Positions 1 to 7,728 of a stretch of 37,393 nt of DNA are shown here, in pieces (the first letter of the stretch is position 1; each line of letters starts with the position of its first letter). A program made the position numbers and the translations under genes. Under the pieces are notes generated by a model, which was not told the DNA's origin, did no database searches, and worked only from the letters and a program-made list of their open reading frames with translations. Source of the stretch: Streptomyces sp. ISL-100 (GTDB lineage Bacteria; Actinomycetota; Actinomycetes; Streptomycetales; Streptomycetaceae); assembly GCF_018614615.1 (NCBI RefSeq), contig NZ_JAGGOK010000068.1:1-37393 (forward strand). Reading direction: 5' to 3'.

Positions 1-116
1 ATGATGATCAGTGCCCGACGGACCCGCACCGACTCGTGGCGGCCCCGCCGGACGATCTGTTGCAGTCGCTGTCCCTCTTGATCAGTCAACCGCCGTGCCC
101 TGACCGGCTCTGCCAT
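1..116 (-). CDS. IS630-family transposase, N-terminal part, runs off the window
   Basis: Reading leftward from an ATG at 116, the frame stays open to the window edge and begins MAEPVRARRLTDQEGQRLQQ, followed by an Arg-rich helix (IVRRGRHESVRVRRALII). This is the usual beginning of actinomycete IS630-family transposases, where the first ~100 residues form a helix-turn-helix that binds the element ends before the DDE catalytic domain. Only about 38 residues are visible, so intactness cannot be judged. The family call rests on memory of this conserved opening. Confidence 0.7.
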   Translation of the reverse strand, partial: MAEPVRARRLTDQEGQRLQQIVRRGRHESVRVRRALII

Positions 117-122
117 TCAAGA

Positions 123-163
123 CCTCACTCTCATCGGCAACCACATTGCCAGCGAGAGTGAGG
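123..163. repeat. 10-bp inverted repeat upstream of the IS630 transposase
   Basis: CCTCACTCTC at 123-132 pairs perfectly with GAGAGTGAGG at 154-163 across a 21-base loop. It lies just upstream of the leftward transposase start, so it could be part of the element end or a hairpin in its leader. The rest of 117-410 holds no gene I recognise. Confidence 0.4.
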
Positions 164-410
164 CCGTCAGACCCCGACACCGCGAACAGTCACCGGTGTG
201 TCACCAGACCCGGTCAACGTTCGTGGCCAACGCACTAGGCAGCCCAACTCGCTTTCCCCCTCCCGCATCGCTTCCTCGGGCTCCCCGCCGAGGAAGCAAC
301 GCCTGTTGAAAGCCGACTTGGGAGCAGGCGAATCGGCGTCACCCGACTCACTGCATGGGCGGGAACCCAACGGAGCAAGCAGCGGGCACAAAGGCGGGGG
401 GCGAAGCAAC

Positions 411-512
411 TGGACTCGTCGCGGGCGGTGATCGACTCCAGCCACGTGAGGGCCGCTCGGCGGGGCCCAAAAGCGGGCCAAGCCCGGTCGACCGTGCCCG
501 GCCGGCCAGAGT
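411..512 (+). pseudogene. IS5-family transposase fragment
   Basis: About 100 bases are nearly the same as 37214-37313 at the other end of the window and encode the region around the first catalytic Asp of IS5-type (IS427-group) DDE transposases: RAVIDSSHVRAARRGPK. The reading then shifts frame, and no transposase start or end is nearby. It is a dead scrap. Its value is as a marker: the same element, in the same orientation, lies at both ends of the window. Confidence 0.75.
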
Positions 513-1339
513 CCGATGCATCGGGTCCGCCGACGACCAGGCCGCCAGACTGCTCGCCTCAGTCAAAGCCCTACCCGGCCGTAGCCCTCATCTGTACGCG
601 GTCTTCTGCTGCACGTACTACGCCACCATGGGCTCAGCTGAGGTCATCCACCTGCAGAAATCCCAGTGCTGTCTGCCGACGCGCGGCTGGGGCCCTCTGA
701 CCTGAGGGCGGCGTTGTGACTGCCGGTAAGGAGTGGACGGACGATGGCGCTGTCCACGAGATTCACTCCCTGAAACGGCGGGCAGCCAAGGCCACGCGAC
801 CGGTGCCGATCCCTCCGTGCTCGTCCGCATGTTGCTCGAGCTACGCCACGCCGGCATCTCGTTCTGGTTGGCCTCCGGCGTTGACCCCGCGGGGTGCGCG
901 CGCCAAGCCGGACAGAGCATCCGAGCTGGGATACCGTTGGGAGATATCGGGAGTGAGGACATGTTTCGACTCGCCGCTTAGGTGTGCGCCGAGACGGGCG
1001 CCTGGCGGTCATCTGCCCTGGTCAGGCGCCTTTTCGCCGTCTAGACACTCATCCTCTTGGTGGATGAGGCGGTCCGGGAATGGTCCGGATCTTGGTGCCC
1101 TCCGGCTGCGCGCTCGCTTGGAGGAGAGCCATCGCGGTCGTGCCGCAGGAGGCTTCCCGTCGACCCCGGACATCAACGAGTTGGTCGGCAGCTGGTCTCC
1201 GGGCCGGCCCATAGCTGCCATGGCGGTCCGGACGGTAGTCCACCGGCCCGCCGCCGGGGAGTCGTAGAGCACCAGAGCGCCGTGTCTCCTTGGATGGGTA
1301 CGTACGAGGACGGACCGACCACCAGCCACGGAGGCCGGC
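513..1339. other. Region without a recognisable gene
   Basis: Several overlapping frames are open because of the high GC content, but none has a convincing ribosome site plus a recognisable family. The frame at 733-981 (ending SEDMFRLAA) looks the most protein-like but matches nothing I know. Given the decayed genes on both sides, this is probably eroded coding DNA. Confidence 0.4.
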
Positions 1340-1765
1340 ATGAGGAAGATCAGGCGCAGCTGTTCATCTCGCTCGACGGTGTCGTCGAAGCGCCCGACCG
1401 GTGGCACTTCCCCTACTTCAACGATGAAATGGGGGCGGCGAGCTGCTCGTCGCTGAACTCACCGCAGCGGTCACCGCTCTGAAGAATGAGCCGGAGACGG
1501 GCACGCCGATCTGGATCAGCGGCTCGGCCTCCGTCGTACGCCAGTTGGTGGCCGCCGGGCTCTAGGCGAACTGAACCTCCTGGTGCACCCGATCGCCGTT
1601 CGCCACGGCATGCGCCTCTTCGAGCAGGACGCGACGCTAATCCTGCTGGACCTGGTGTCCGCCGAGATCTTCCGGACCGGTGTACTGAACCTCTTCTACG
1701 CCTTGGCCGCCGCACCCGGCGAGGCGACCTACGAGGATGCCAAGACCCACTTGCCCCAGAACTAG
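1340..1765 (+). pseudogene. Dihydrofolate reductase / RibD C-terminal family protein, broken
   Basis: Pieces of one reductase-like protein lie in successive frames. From the ATG at 1340 (MRKI) a frameshift leads to AQLFISLDGVVEAPDRWHFP and YFNDEMGAA. The segment TAAVTALKNEPETGTPIWIS then follows in another frame and ends at a stop near 1565. The tail, LVHPIAVRHGMRLFEQ to FRTGVLNLFYAL, continues in a third frame to 1765. Intact family members (YyaP/RibD-C type, ~180-200 residues, NADPH-dependent reductase fold) join these segments and have a middle section that is missing here. At least two frameshifts and an internal deletion make it a pseudogene. Confidence 0.8.
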
Positions 1766-1869
1766 CGGCTCATCCATAGGGTGCCCTCGGAGTCCGTCTC
1801 GCGCCCGACGTCCTTTGTCCGCGCTTCCGGTCCCTGGGGGAGAACGTGCGTGCCATCCGGGGCGGGGCG

Positions 1870-2121
1870 TCACCAGCCGAAGCGGCGGTTGACCAAGGCG
1901 GCGAACTCTTCGAACGTCAGGACGCGGTCGCCGTTCTGGTCGGCCTCGTCGAACAGGGCCGAGGCGTCGTCGGCGGTCCCCACGCCCCAGAAGGGGATCA
2001 CTCCTTGTGCGGCGAGGGTCGGGCCCTTGGCCCGGAGGGCACCGACGACCTCAGCACGTGTGAGGGTGCCGTCCTGGTCGAGGTCGAGCGCGTCGAAGAG
2101 AGTCCGGGCCTTGTCGCTCAT
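1870..2121 (-). CDS. Small EF-hand calcium-binding protein
   Basis: An 83-residue acidic protein with two EF-hands. Loop 1 (residues 13-24, DLDQDGTLTRAE) is canonical with Asp at positions 1, 3 and 5, and Glu at 12. Loop 2 (residues 61-72, DQNGDRVLTFEE) keeps the ligands but has Arg where Gly is usual at position 6. Small two-EF-hand proteins of this kind are common in Streptomyces and are thought to buffer or sense calcium in the cytoplasm. The ATG at 2121 was chosen because an AGGA element lies 8 bases upstream; an earlier in-frame ATG at 2175 would add 18 unstructured residues. It stands alone and shows no link to the terpenoid genes. Confidence 0.8.
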   Translation of the reverse strand: MSDKARTLFDALDLDQDGTLTRAEVVGALRAKGPTLAAQGVIPFWGVGTADDASALFDEADQNGDRVLTFEEFAALVNRRFGW

Positions 2122-2539
2122 CGCATGTCCTGTTCCCTGTGGCGTGGGTGTCGTGTCGGCCGACATCCTGTGCATAAGGACGCCGGGGTCCGCCAGCTGG
2201 GTTGCCTCCTGCGGGACGGGCGCCAGCTCGTCGTCCCCCCAGCAGCATCACATGCACAGGGGGACCTCGGAACGGGTGCGGGCGTGGTCAGGTGCCCCGG
2301 TCAGTTCCCTCTTCCCGGTGGGTGTGACGGACAGGGCACCTACCTCTTCCGGATCGCTGAACCGTCTGCCGCACCCGAGCAGTGGCGCTGATACACCTCC
2401 GAGGGCGGCATCACCAACTTTCCCGTCGCCGTCCTCTGTGGCCGCGAGCACCCGACCGCCGAAGAGCGGCATCGTTGACGCGTGCAGACAGGCCAAGGCC
2501 AGTGAGCCGTCGCATTGCGACCAGATCGACGTGTTTCCA
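2122..2539. other. Intergenic stretch, nothing recognised
   Basis: No frame here gives a known protein. A leftward frame at 2248-2496 is open, but its composition is that of GC-driven chance reading and it lacks a good ribosome site. The stretch separates the EF-hand gene from the flanking repeat. Confidence 0.35.
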
Positions 2540-2705
2540 ATGACGCACCATGTGGAGTGTGTGGCGATCCTTGAACCGGTGGCAAAGGGCGCCTGACCTG
2601 CGGGTTCAGGCGGTGTGCATGATGTGCGCTGTGGGCGTTACGGGCGGTATCTTGACGCTGAAACGACGCTCGTGACGCTCAAATGACGCTCGTTCTGACG
2701 GGGCG
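2540..2705. repeat. Flanking repeat, copy A (partner at 32704-32855)
   Basis: This ~165-bp stretch aligns in the same orientation with 32704-32855, roughly 80 percent identical by eye, with one ~20-base gap. Both copies contain the same 18-codon mini-frame starting MTHHVECVAILEP (at 2540 and at 32704) and the block GTGGGCGTTACGGGC. Copy A also holds four GACGCT hexamers at 2654, 2665, 2674 and 2685. I do not recognise the element. It may be a duplicated regulatory leader or a small repeated intergenic element. Confidence 0.7.
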
Positions 2706-2948
2706 TCAGTCGACTGATCGCGCAGGTCAATGAGGCGGAAGGCGTGGTTCCGGAGGTCTGGCTTTGCGGAATCTTGACGAAATCTGCCAGCTCTGCTCGC
2801 CCGGCGGCTGCACCCTGACGGGGTCCGGGCGAACTGGGTGGTTTCGGCCCGTAGCGAAAGAAGGCGCCGTCCGCCATCTGTGGCAGGTCTCCCCGCTCAG
2901 GCCCGTCCCAGCAGTGCGGGGCACAGACATGACGAACAGTCAGTCCGC

Positions 2949-3260
2949 CTACTCGGTCCGGACGGGCAGCCCCGCGATGATGGGATGGTCGTGTTCGACC
3001 AGGCCCTGGTTGGCGGCGCCGCCGGGTGAGCCGAGGTCGGTGAAGAACTCGGCGTTCGCCGTGCGGTACTCGGTCCACTCCGCCGGGGTGTCGTCCTCGT
3101 AGTAGATCGCCTCTACCGGGCAGACCGGCTCGCAGTCGACGCATTCGTCCGGGTGGATGTACATCGACCGTTGGCCCTCGTAGACGCAGTCCACGGGGCA
3201 TTCCTCGACGCAGGCCTTGTCCTTCACATCCACGCAGGGCTGGGCGATGACGTACGTCAT
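2949..3260 (-). CDS. Seven-iron-type ferredoxin with an altered cluster motif
   Basis: A 103-residue ferredoxin of the 3Fe-4S/4Fe-4S bacterial type; intact relatives are ~105 residues. Cysteines lie at 9, 17, 21 and 25, then 40, 43 and 47. In the family the second motif is CxxCxxCxxxCP; here it reads CVDCEPVCP, exactly what an in-frame loss of Gly-Ala-Cys would leave, so one cluster-ligating cysteine is gone. The C-terminal region (DDTPAEWTEYRTANAEFFTD) is normal. It is the last gene of the leftward operon, 54 bases after ispG, with a strong GAGGAAGGA ribosome site. IspG and IspH are iron-sulfur enzymes needing low-potential electrons, and the P450s need a redox partner, so this ferredoxin could serve either. 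Whether it still works is uncertain. Confidence 0.93.
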   Translation of the reverse strand: MTYVIAQPCVDVKDKACVEECPVDCVYEGQRSMYIHPDECVDCEPVCPVEAIYYEDDTPAEWTEYRTANAEFFTDLGSPGGAANQGLVEHDHPIIAGLPVRTE

Positions 3261-3314
3261 GGTGGGTTCCTTCCTCGGTTCCGCGCTACGCGAGCCAAGC
3301 GGCCGGGCGGCCCG

Positions 3315-4469
3315 TCAGACCGCTACCGCGATCGTGGGCTCGCCGGAGGCTACGCCGTCCTTTTCCATCTGTTCGGCGATCTTCATCGCCTCGTCGATGA
3401 GGGTCTCCACGATCTTGGACTCGGGGACGGTCTTGATGACCTCGCCCTTGACGAAGATCTGTCCCTTGCCGTTGCCGGAGGCGACACCGAGGTCGGCCTC
3501 GCGGGCCTCGCCCGGGCCGTTCACCACACAGCCCATCACCGCGACGCGGAGCGGGGCCTCCATGCCGTCGAGGCCCGCGGTGACCTCCTCCGCCAGCTTG
3601 TAGACATCTACCTGGGCCCGACCACAGGACGGGCACGAGACGATCTCCAGGCGACGCTGACGGAGGTTGAGGGATTCCAGAATCTGGATGCCCACCTTGA
3701 TCTCCTCGGCCGGCGGGGCCGACAGGGAGACACGGATCGTGTCGCCGATGCCCTCCGAAAGCAGCGCACCGAACGCGACCGCCGACTTGATCGTGCCCTG
3801 GAAAGCAGGCCCCGCCTCCGTTACCCCAAGATGCAGCGGATAATCACAGGCGGCGGCGAGTCGGCGGTAGGCATTGACCATCACCACCGGATCGTTGTGC
3901 TTGACCGAGATCTTGATGTCCCGGAAATCATGCTCCTCGAACAACGAGGCCTCCCACAGCGCCGACTCGACGAGCGCCTCGGGCGTCGCCTTGCCGTACT
4001 TCTTCAACACCCGCGCGTCCAGCGAACCCGCGTTGACCCCGATCCGGATCGGCGTCCCCGCATCCTTGGCGGCACGCGCGATCTCCTTGACCTTGTCATC
4101 GAACTGCTTGATATTGCCCGGGTTCACCCGCACCGCCGCACAGCCCGCGTCGATCGCCGCGAAAACATACTTCGGCTGGAAATGAATGTCCGCGATCACC
4201 GGGATCGGCGACTTCTGGGCAATGATCGGCAACGCATCCGCATCATCCTGCGTAGGGCACGCCACCCGCACGATCTGGCAACCCGAAGCCGTCAGCTCCG
4301 CGATCTGCTGCAACGTGGCACCGATATCGGACGTACGCGTCGTCGTCATCGACTGCACCGACACCGGTGCGTCCCCGCCTACCGTCACCGAACCGACCTG
4401 GATCTTGCGACTGACCCTCCGGTCGGCAAGCTTCGTCGGTACGGACGGGATTCCGAGCGCTACCGGCAT
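3315..4469 (-). CDS. ispG: 4-hydroxy-3-methylbut-2-enyl diphosphate synthase (IspG/GcpE)
   Basis: A 384-residue cytoplasmic 4Fe-4S enzyme of the MEP pathway that converts methylerythritol cyclodiphosphate to HMBPP. The N-terminal TIM barrel is complete (SVTVGGDAPVSVQSMTTT, VRVNPGNIK, IRIGVNAGSLD). The C-terminal cluster domain has CPSCGRAQVDVYK and MGCVVNGPGEAREAD, which supply the cluster cysteines and the conserved NGPGE. Length matches bacterial homologues. Translation starts at the ATG after AAAGG, 30 bases beyond the dxs stop. A Streptomyces genome normally has a housekeeping copy elsewhere, so this is probably a dedicated duplicate that raises IPP/DMAPP supply for the diterpenoid. Confidence 0.97.
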   Translation of the reverse strand: MPVALGIPSVPTKLADRRVSRKIQVGSVTVGGDAPVSVQSMTTTRTSDIGATLQQIAELTASGCQIVRVACPTQDDADALPIIAQKSPIPVIADIHFQPKYVFAAIDAGCAAVRVNPGNIKQFDDKVKEIARAAKDAGTPIRIGVNAGSLDARVLKKYGKATPEALVESALWEASLFEEHDFRDIKISVKHNDPVVMVNAYRRLAAACDYPLHLGVTEAGPAFQGTIKSAVAFGALLSEGIGDTIRVSLSAPPAEEIKVGIQILESLNLRQRRLEIVSCPSCGRAQVDVYKLAEEVTAGLDGMEAPLRVAVMGCVVNGPGEAREADLGVASGNGKGQIFVKGEVIKTVPESKIVETLIDEAMKIAEQMEKDGVASGEPTIAVAV

Positions 4470-4499
4470 GACATCTTGGCCTTTCGCTTCGTCGGTGGA

Positions 4500-6338
4500 T
4501 CAGGAATGGTGCGCAGCCGGCGACTTGCCCGGTCGCCGCAGCTCGGCCACGGCACGGGCGATGCCCTGCCCCGTTAGTCCGCAGCGCGCCAGGATGTCGG
4601 CCCGCGAGCCGTGCTCCAGGAAGTCCTGCGGCAGGCCGAAGGTGCGGACAGGCGTCGCTGCTCCGGCGTCGGCCAGCGCCTGGGCGATCGCCTGCCCGGC
4701 GCCACCGGCCCGGCCGCTGTCCTCGACGGTGGCGACCAGTGCGTGGCGCAGACCGAGCTCGACCACGGTGGGCGGTACGGGCTTGACCCAGCGCGGGTCG
4801 ATGACGGTGACCCCGAAGCCGTGTCCGGCCAGCCGGTCGGCCGCGTCCAGACACGCCCCGGCCATGGCGCCCACGGAGACGAGGAGGACATCCGCCTCCG
4901 TGCCGCGCCGCAGGACGTCCACGCAGCCGATGCTCTCGATCGCTGGGATGTCCTTGCCGGCGCCGCCCTTGGGGAAGCGCACGGCGGTGGGCCCGTCGTG
5001 CAGGCAGACCGCTTCCCGCAGGGCTCGCCGCAAGGTGGCGGCGTCACGCGGCGCGGCCGCCCGTAGGCCCGGGACGAGCTGGAGCAGCGAAAGGTCCCAC
5101 ATCCCGTGGTGGGAGGGGCCGTCGTCGCCGGTCACGCCCGCGCGGTCCAGGACGAAGGTCACTGGGGCGTGGTGCAGGGCGGTGTCGAGCAGGAGCTGGT
5201 CGAAGGCCCGGTTGAGGAAGGTCGCGTACACCGCCACCACCGGGTGCAGCCCGCCGAAGGCCAGGCCCGCCGCCGCGGTCACCGCATGCTGCTCGGCGAT
5301 GCCGACGTCGATGGTGCGGTCCGGGTACCGTCGGGCGAACTCGCTCAGACCGGTCGGGGCGAGCATCGCCGCGGTGATCGCCACGATGTCCTGCCGGGTC
5401 TCACCGAGTTCGGCCAGGACCTCGCCGAAGACCGACGTCCACGAGGGTGAGCGGTCCCGGCCCGCGCCGGGCACGGGCCGGGCGCGGACGGCATGGAACC
5501 GGTCCGCCTCGTCCTGCTCGGCCGGGGCGTGGCCGCGGCCCTTCTCGGTGACGCAGTGGACGACGACGGGCCTGCCGAGCGCGGCCGCCCGGCGCAGCGC
5601 CTCCTCCAGTACGGCGATGTCGTGCCCGTCGACCGGCCCCACGTAGGCGAGTCCGAGCTGCTCGAACAGAGCCCGCGGCGCGTCGGGACCGCGCAGCGCC
5701 GCGAGGTGGTCGGCGAGCGCGCCGGCGGTGGGGGCGTAGGACCGGGTGTTGTCGTTGAGTACGACGATCACCGGCCGGTCCGGTGCCGCCGCGATGTTGT
5801 TGAGGGCCTCCCAGGCCATGCCGCCGGTCAGCGCGCCGTCCCCGATCACCGCCACGACGCGGTCCGTGACGCCGCGGAGGCGGTGCGCCCGGGCCAGCCC
5901 GTCCGCCCAGGACAGTACGGTCGAGGCGTGCGAGTTCTCGATGACGTCGTGCTCGGACTCCTGGCGGGACGGGTAGCCGGAGAGGCCGCCCGCCTGCCGG
6001 AGGGTGGCGAAGCCTCCGGCGCGGTCGGTGAGGATCTTGTGGACGTAGGCCTGGTGCCCGGTGTCCCAGAGGATCCGGTCCTTGGGGGAGTCGAAGACCC
6101 GGTGCAGCGCGATCGACAGCTCGACGACCCCCAGGCTGGGCCCGAGGTGCCCGCCGGTGCGGGTGACCGTGTCCACCATGAACTCCCTGATGTTCCCCGC
6201 GAGTTCACGGGACTGGCCGGGGGACAGGGCCCGCAGCCCGGCCGGTCCGCCGAGTTCCTCCAGGGGCGGCACGGCGTGGCTTTCCGCCTGCGCCGCGTGC
6301 GGCGAGCCTGCCGTGTGGTCGTGCGCGACGGTCGACAT
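4500..6338 (-). CDS. dxs: 1-deoxy-D-xylulose-5-phosphate synthase
   Basis: This 612-residue thiamine-diphosphate enzyme condenses pyruvate and glyceraldehyde 3-phosphate, the first and often flux-limiting MEP step. Visible family features are HLGPSLGVVELSIALH near residue 60, the ThDP motif GDGALTGGMAWEALNN, the transketolase pyrimidine-domain segment DVGIAEQHAVTAAAGLAFGG with its catalytic Glu, and GVTGDDGPSHHGMWDLSLL. The start was placed at the ATG at 6338 because it overlaps the ispH stop by one base (TGATG), implying translational coupling; an in-frame extension further upstream lies inside ispH. A pathway-specific dxs copy beside ispG and ispH is a known feature of actinomycete diterpenoid clusters. 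Confidence 0.97.
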   Translation of the reverse strand: MSTVAHDHTAGSPHAAQAESHAVPPLEELGGPAGLRALSPGQSRELAGNIREFMVDTVTRTGGHLGPSLGVVELSIALHRVFDSPKDRILWDTGHQAYVHKILTDRAGGFATLRQAGGLSGYPSRQESEHDVIENSHASTVLSWADGLARAHRLRGVTDRVVAVIGDGALTGGMAWEALNNIAAAPDRPVIVVLNDNTRSYAPTAGALADHLAALRGPDAPRALFEQLGLAYVGPVDGHDIAVLEEALRRAAALGRPVVVHCVTEKGRGHAPAEQDEADRFHAVRARPVPGAGRDRSPSWTSVFGEVLAELGETRQDIVAITAAMLAPTGLSEFARRYPDRTIDVGIAEQHAVTAAAGLAFGGLHPVVAVYATFLNRAFDQLLLDTALHHAPVTFVLDRAGVTGDDGPSHHGMWDLSLLQLVPGLRAAAPRDAATLRRALREAVCLHDGPTAVRFPKGGAGKDIPAIESIGCVDVLRRGTEADVLLVSVGAMAGACLDAADRLAGHGFGVTVIDPRWVKPVPPTVVELGLRHALVATVEDSGRAGGAGQAIAQALADAGAATPVRTFGLPQDFLEHGSRADILARCGLTGQGIARAVAELRRPGKSPAAHHS

Positions 6339-7357
6339 CAGCGCACCTCGTCGGCCAGGGGAGTGCGCGGTACCCGGCCGGTGACCGGGTCGGCCAGCTG
6401 CCCCGGCAGGGAGAAGACGACGTCCTCGACGGCGCCCTGCTGGACCTCGGCCTTGCCGTAGCCGAGCGCTGCCAGCCGGTCGATCAGCTGGCTGACCAGG
6501 ATCTCCGGGGCGCTGGCCCCCGAGCTGATCCCGATGCTCGACACACCCGCCAGCCACCGCTCGTCCAGGTGCGTGGCGTCCGGGACCAAGTGCGCGGCGC
6601 ACCCGTGTTCCCTGGCCACCTCCACCATGCGCAGCGAGTTGCTGGAGTTGCGGGAACCGACGACCAGGATCAGGTCGTTGTGGCCGGCCAGCTCCTTGAT
6701 CGCGTTCTGGCGATTCTGGCTGGCGTAACAGATGTCGCCGTCGTGCGGGCCGACCATGTCGGTGAACCGCCGGTGCAGCTCCTGGACCACGCGCGCGGTC
6801 TCGTCGAACGACAGGGTGGTCTGGGTGAGATAGGCCACCGGCGTGTCGTCGGCCAGGTCGAGACCTCGTACGTCCTCGGCCGTCTCGACCACGAGGGTGC
6901 GCTTGGGAGCCTCGCCGAGGACCCCTTCGACCTCTTCGTGTCCCGCATGGCCGACCAGCAGGATGATCCGGCCGTCGCGGACGAACCGCAGTGCCTCCTG
7001 GTGCACCTTTGCGACCAGCGGGCAGGTGGCGTCGATCACCCCCAGGCCCCGCCGGTCGGCCTGGGACCGGACCGCGGGAGAGACCCCGTGCGCCGAGAAC
7101 ACGCAGACAGCGCCCTCGGGCACCTCCTCCTCGCTGTCGACGAAGAGCGCGCCCCGCTTCTCCAGTTCGGAGACGATGTAGTGGTTGTGGACGATCTCCT
7201 TGCGTACGTAGACCGGCGCGCCGTGCAGGTCCAGAGCGCGCTCCACGATGCCGATGGCGCGGCGCACGCCCGCGCAGAAGCCTCTCGGCCGGGCCGGCAT
7301 GACCCGCCCTTCGGTACCGGCCGGCAACGAGGCCGCCGAGCTGTGCTGACTTACCAT
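6338..7357 (-). CDS. ispH: 4-hydroxy-3-methylbut-2-enyl diphosphate reductase (IspH)
   Basis: A 339-residue 4Fe-4S reductase giving IPP and DMAPP in the last MEP step. The three cluster cysteines are in RGFCAGVRRA (near residue 28), DATCPLVAKVH and DICYASQNRQ. The HNHYIV, SAHGVSP and GSRNSSNS substrate motifs are present. The ATG at 7357 follows GAGAAGGA closely; a start at residue 20 (MPARPRGFCAGV) would match E. coli IspH better and cannot be excluded. It sits 59 bases after the DUF6059-like gene and overlaps dxs, so it forms the entry to a three-gene MEP block within the halogenase operon. Confidence 0.96.
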   Translation of the reverse strand: MVSQHSSAASLPAGTEGRVMPARPRGFCAGVRRAIGIVERALDLHGAPVYVRKEIVHNHYIVSELEKRGALFVDSEEEVPEGAVCVFSAHGVSPAVRSQADRRGLGVIDATCPLVAKVHQEALRFVRDGRIILLVGHAGHEEVEGVLGEAPKRTLVVETAEDVRGLDLADDTPVAYLTQTTLSFDETARVVQELHRRFTDMVGPHDGDICYASQNRQNAIKELAGHNDLILVVGSRNSSNSLRMVEVAREHGCAAHLVPDATHLDERWLAGVSSIGISSGASAPEILVSQLIDRLAALGYGKAEVQQGAVEDVVFSLPGQLADPVTGRVPRTPLADEVR

Positions 7358-7416
7358 CAGGTCCTTCTCCCACAGGGAATGTGTTCGTCATCGAGCACCG
7401 CGTGCGGACAGGGCGG

Positions 7417-7728
7417 TCAGTGCGGCCGGTCGGCGTGGCCCGGTTCCTGGTCTCCGAGGGCGCCGAAGGTGAGCTGGCTCCACAGCGCCCACTCGGCCGG
7501 AGTGAGCGGCTGGTGCGGGACGAGGCGCTCCGGATGACCCGGCTCGCAGGAGGGGCGGGGAAGGGAGGACTGCCGCGGAGGGTCCGGCTCCGCCTCCGTA
7601 CCCCACCTGAACGGCGGGTTGAGGCCCCAGAACGCGCCGAGAGCGACCAGCCCCGGCTGCAGTGACTTCAGGAATCTGATCAGCGACCTCACGAATCTGT
7701 TCGGCTTGCGGTCTCGACGACGCTCCAT
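7417..7728 (-). CDS. Small DUF6059-like protein
   Basis: A 103-residue protein whose ATG overlaps the halogenase stop by one base (TGATG), so it is translationally coupled. A basic start (MERRRDRKPNRFVRSLIRF) leads to a hydrophobic or amphipathic stretch (LKSLQPGLVALGAFWGL), then a Pro-rich linker and the block GHPERLVPHQPLTPAEWALW. That GHPERL...PLT pattern recalls small Streptomyces proteins grouped as DUF6059, many found inside biosynthetic clusters with unknown function. The hydrophobic stretch could attach to the membrane or to a partner such as the halogenase. I know of no catalytic role. The family link is from memory. Confidence 0.65.
   Translation of the reverse strand: MERRRDRKPNRFVRSLIRFLKSLQPGLVALGAFWGLNPPFRWGTEAEPDPPRQSSLPRPSCEPGHPERLVPHQPLTPAEWALWSQLTFGALGDQEPGHADRPH

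Noticed and set aside
733..981. 82-residue rightward frame in the left flank
   Set aside because: Looks protein-like at its end but no family was recognised and it lies among decayed genes.
2248..2496. 82-residue leftward frame
   Set aside because: No ribosome site, no known family and low-complexity composition.
3153..4577. A long rightward open frame over ferredoxin and ispG
   Set aside because: It is the antisense shadow of two well-supported leftward genes and has an Arg/His/Asp-rich composition typical of chance GC frames.
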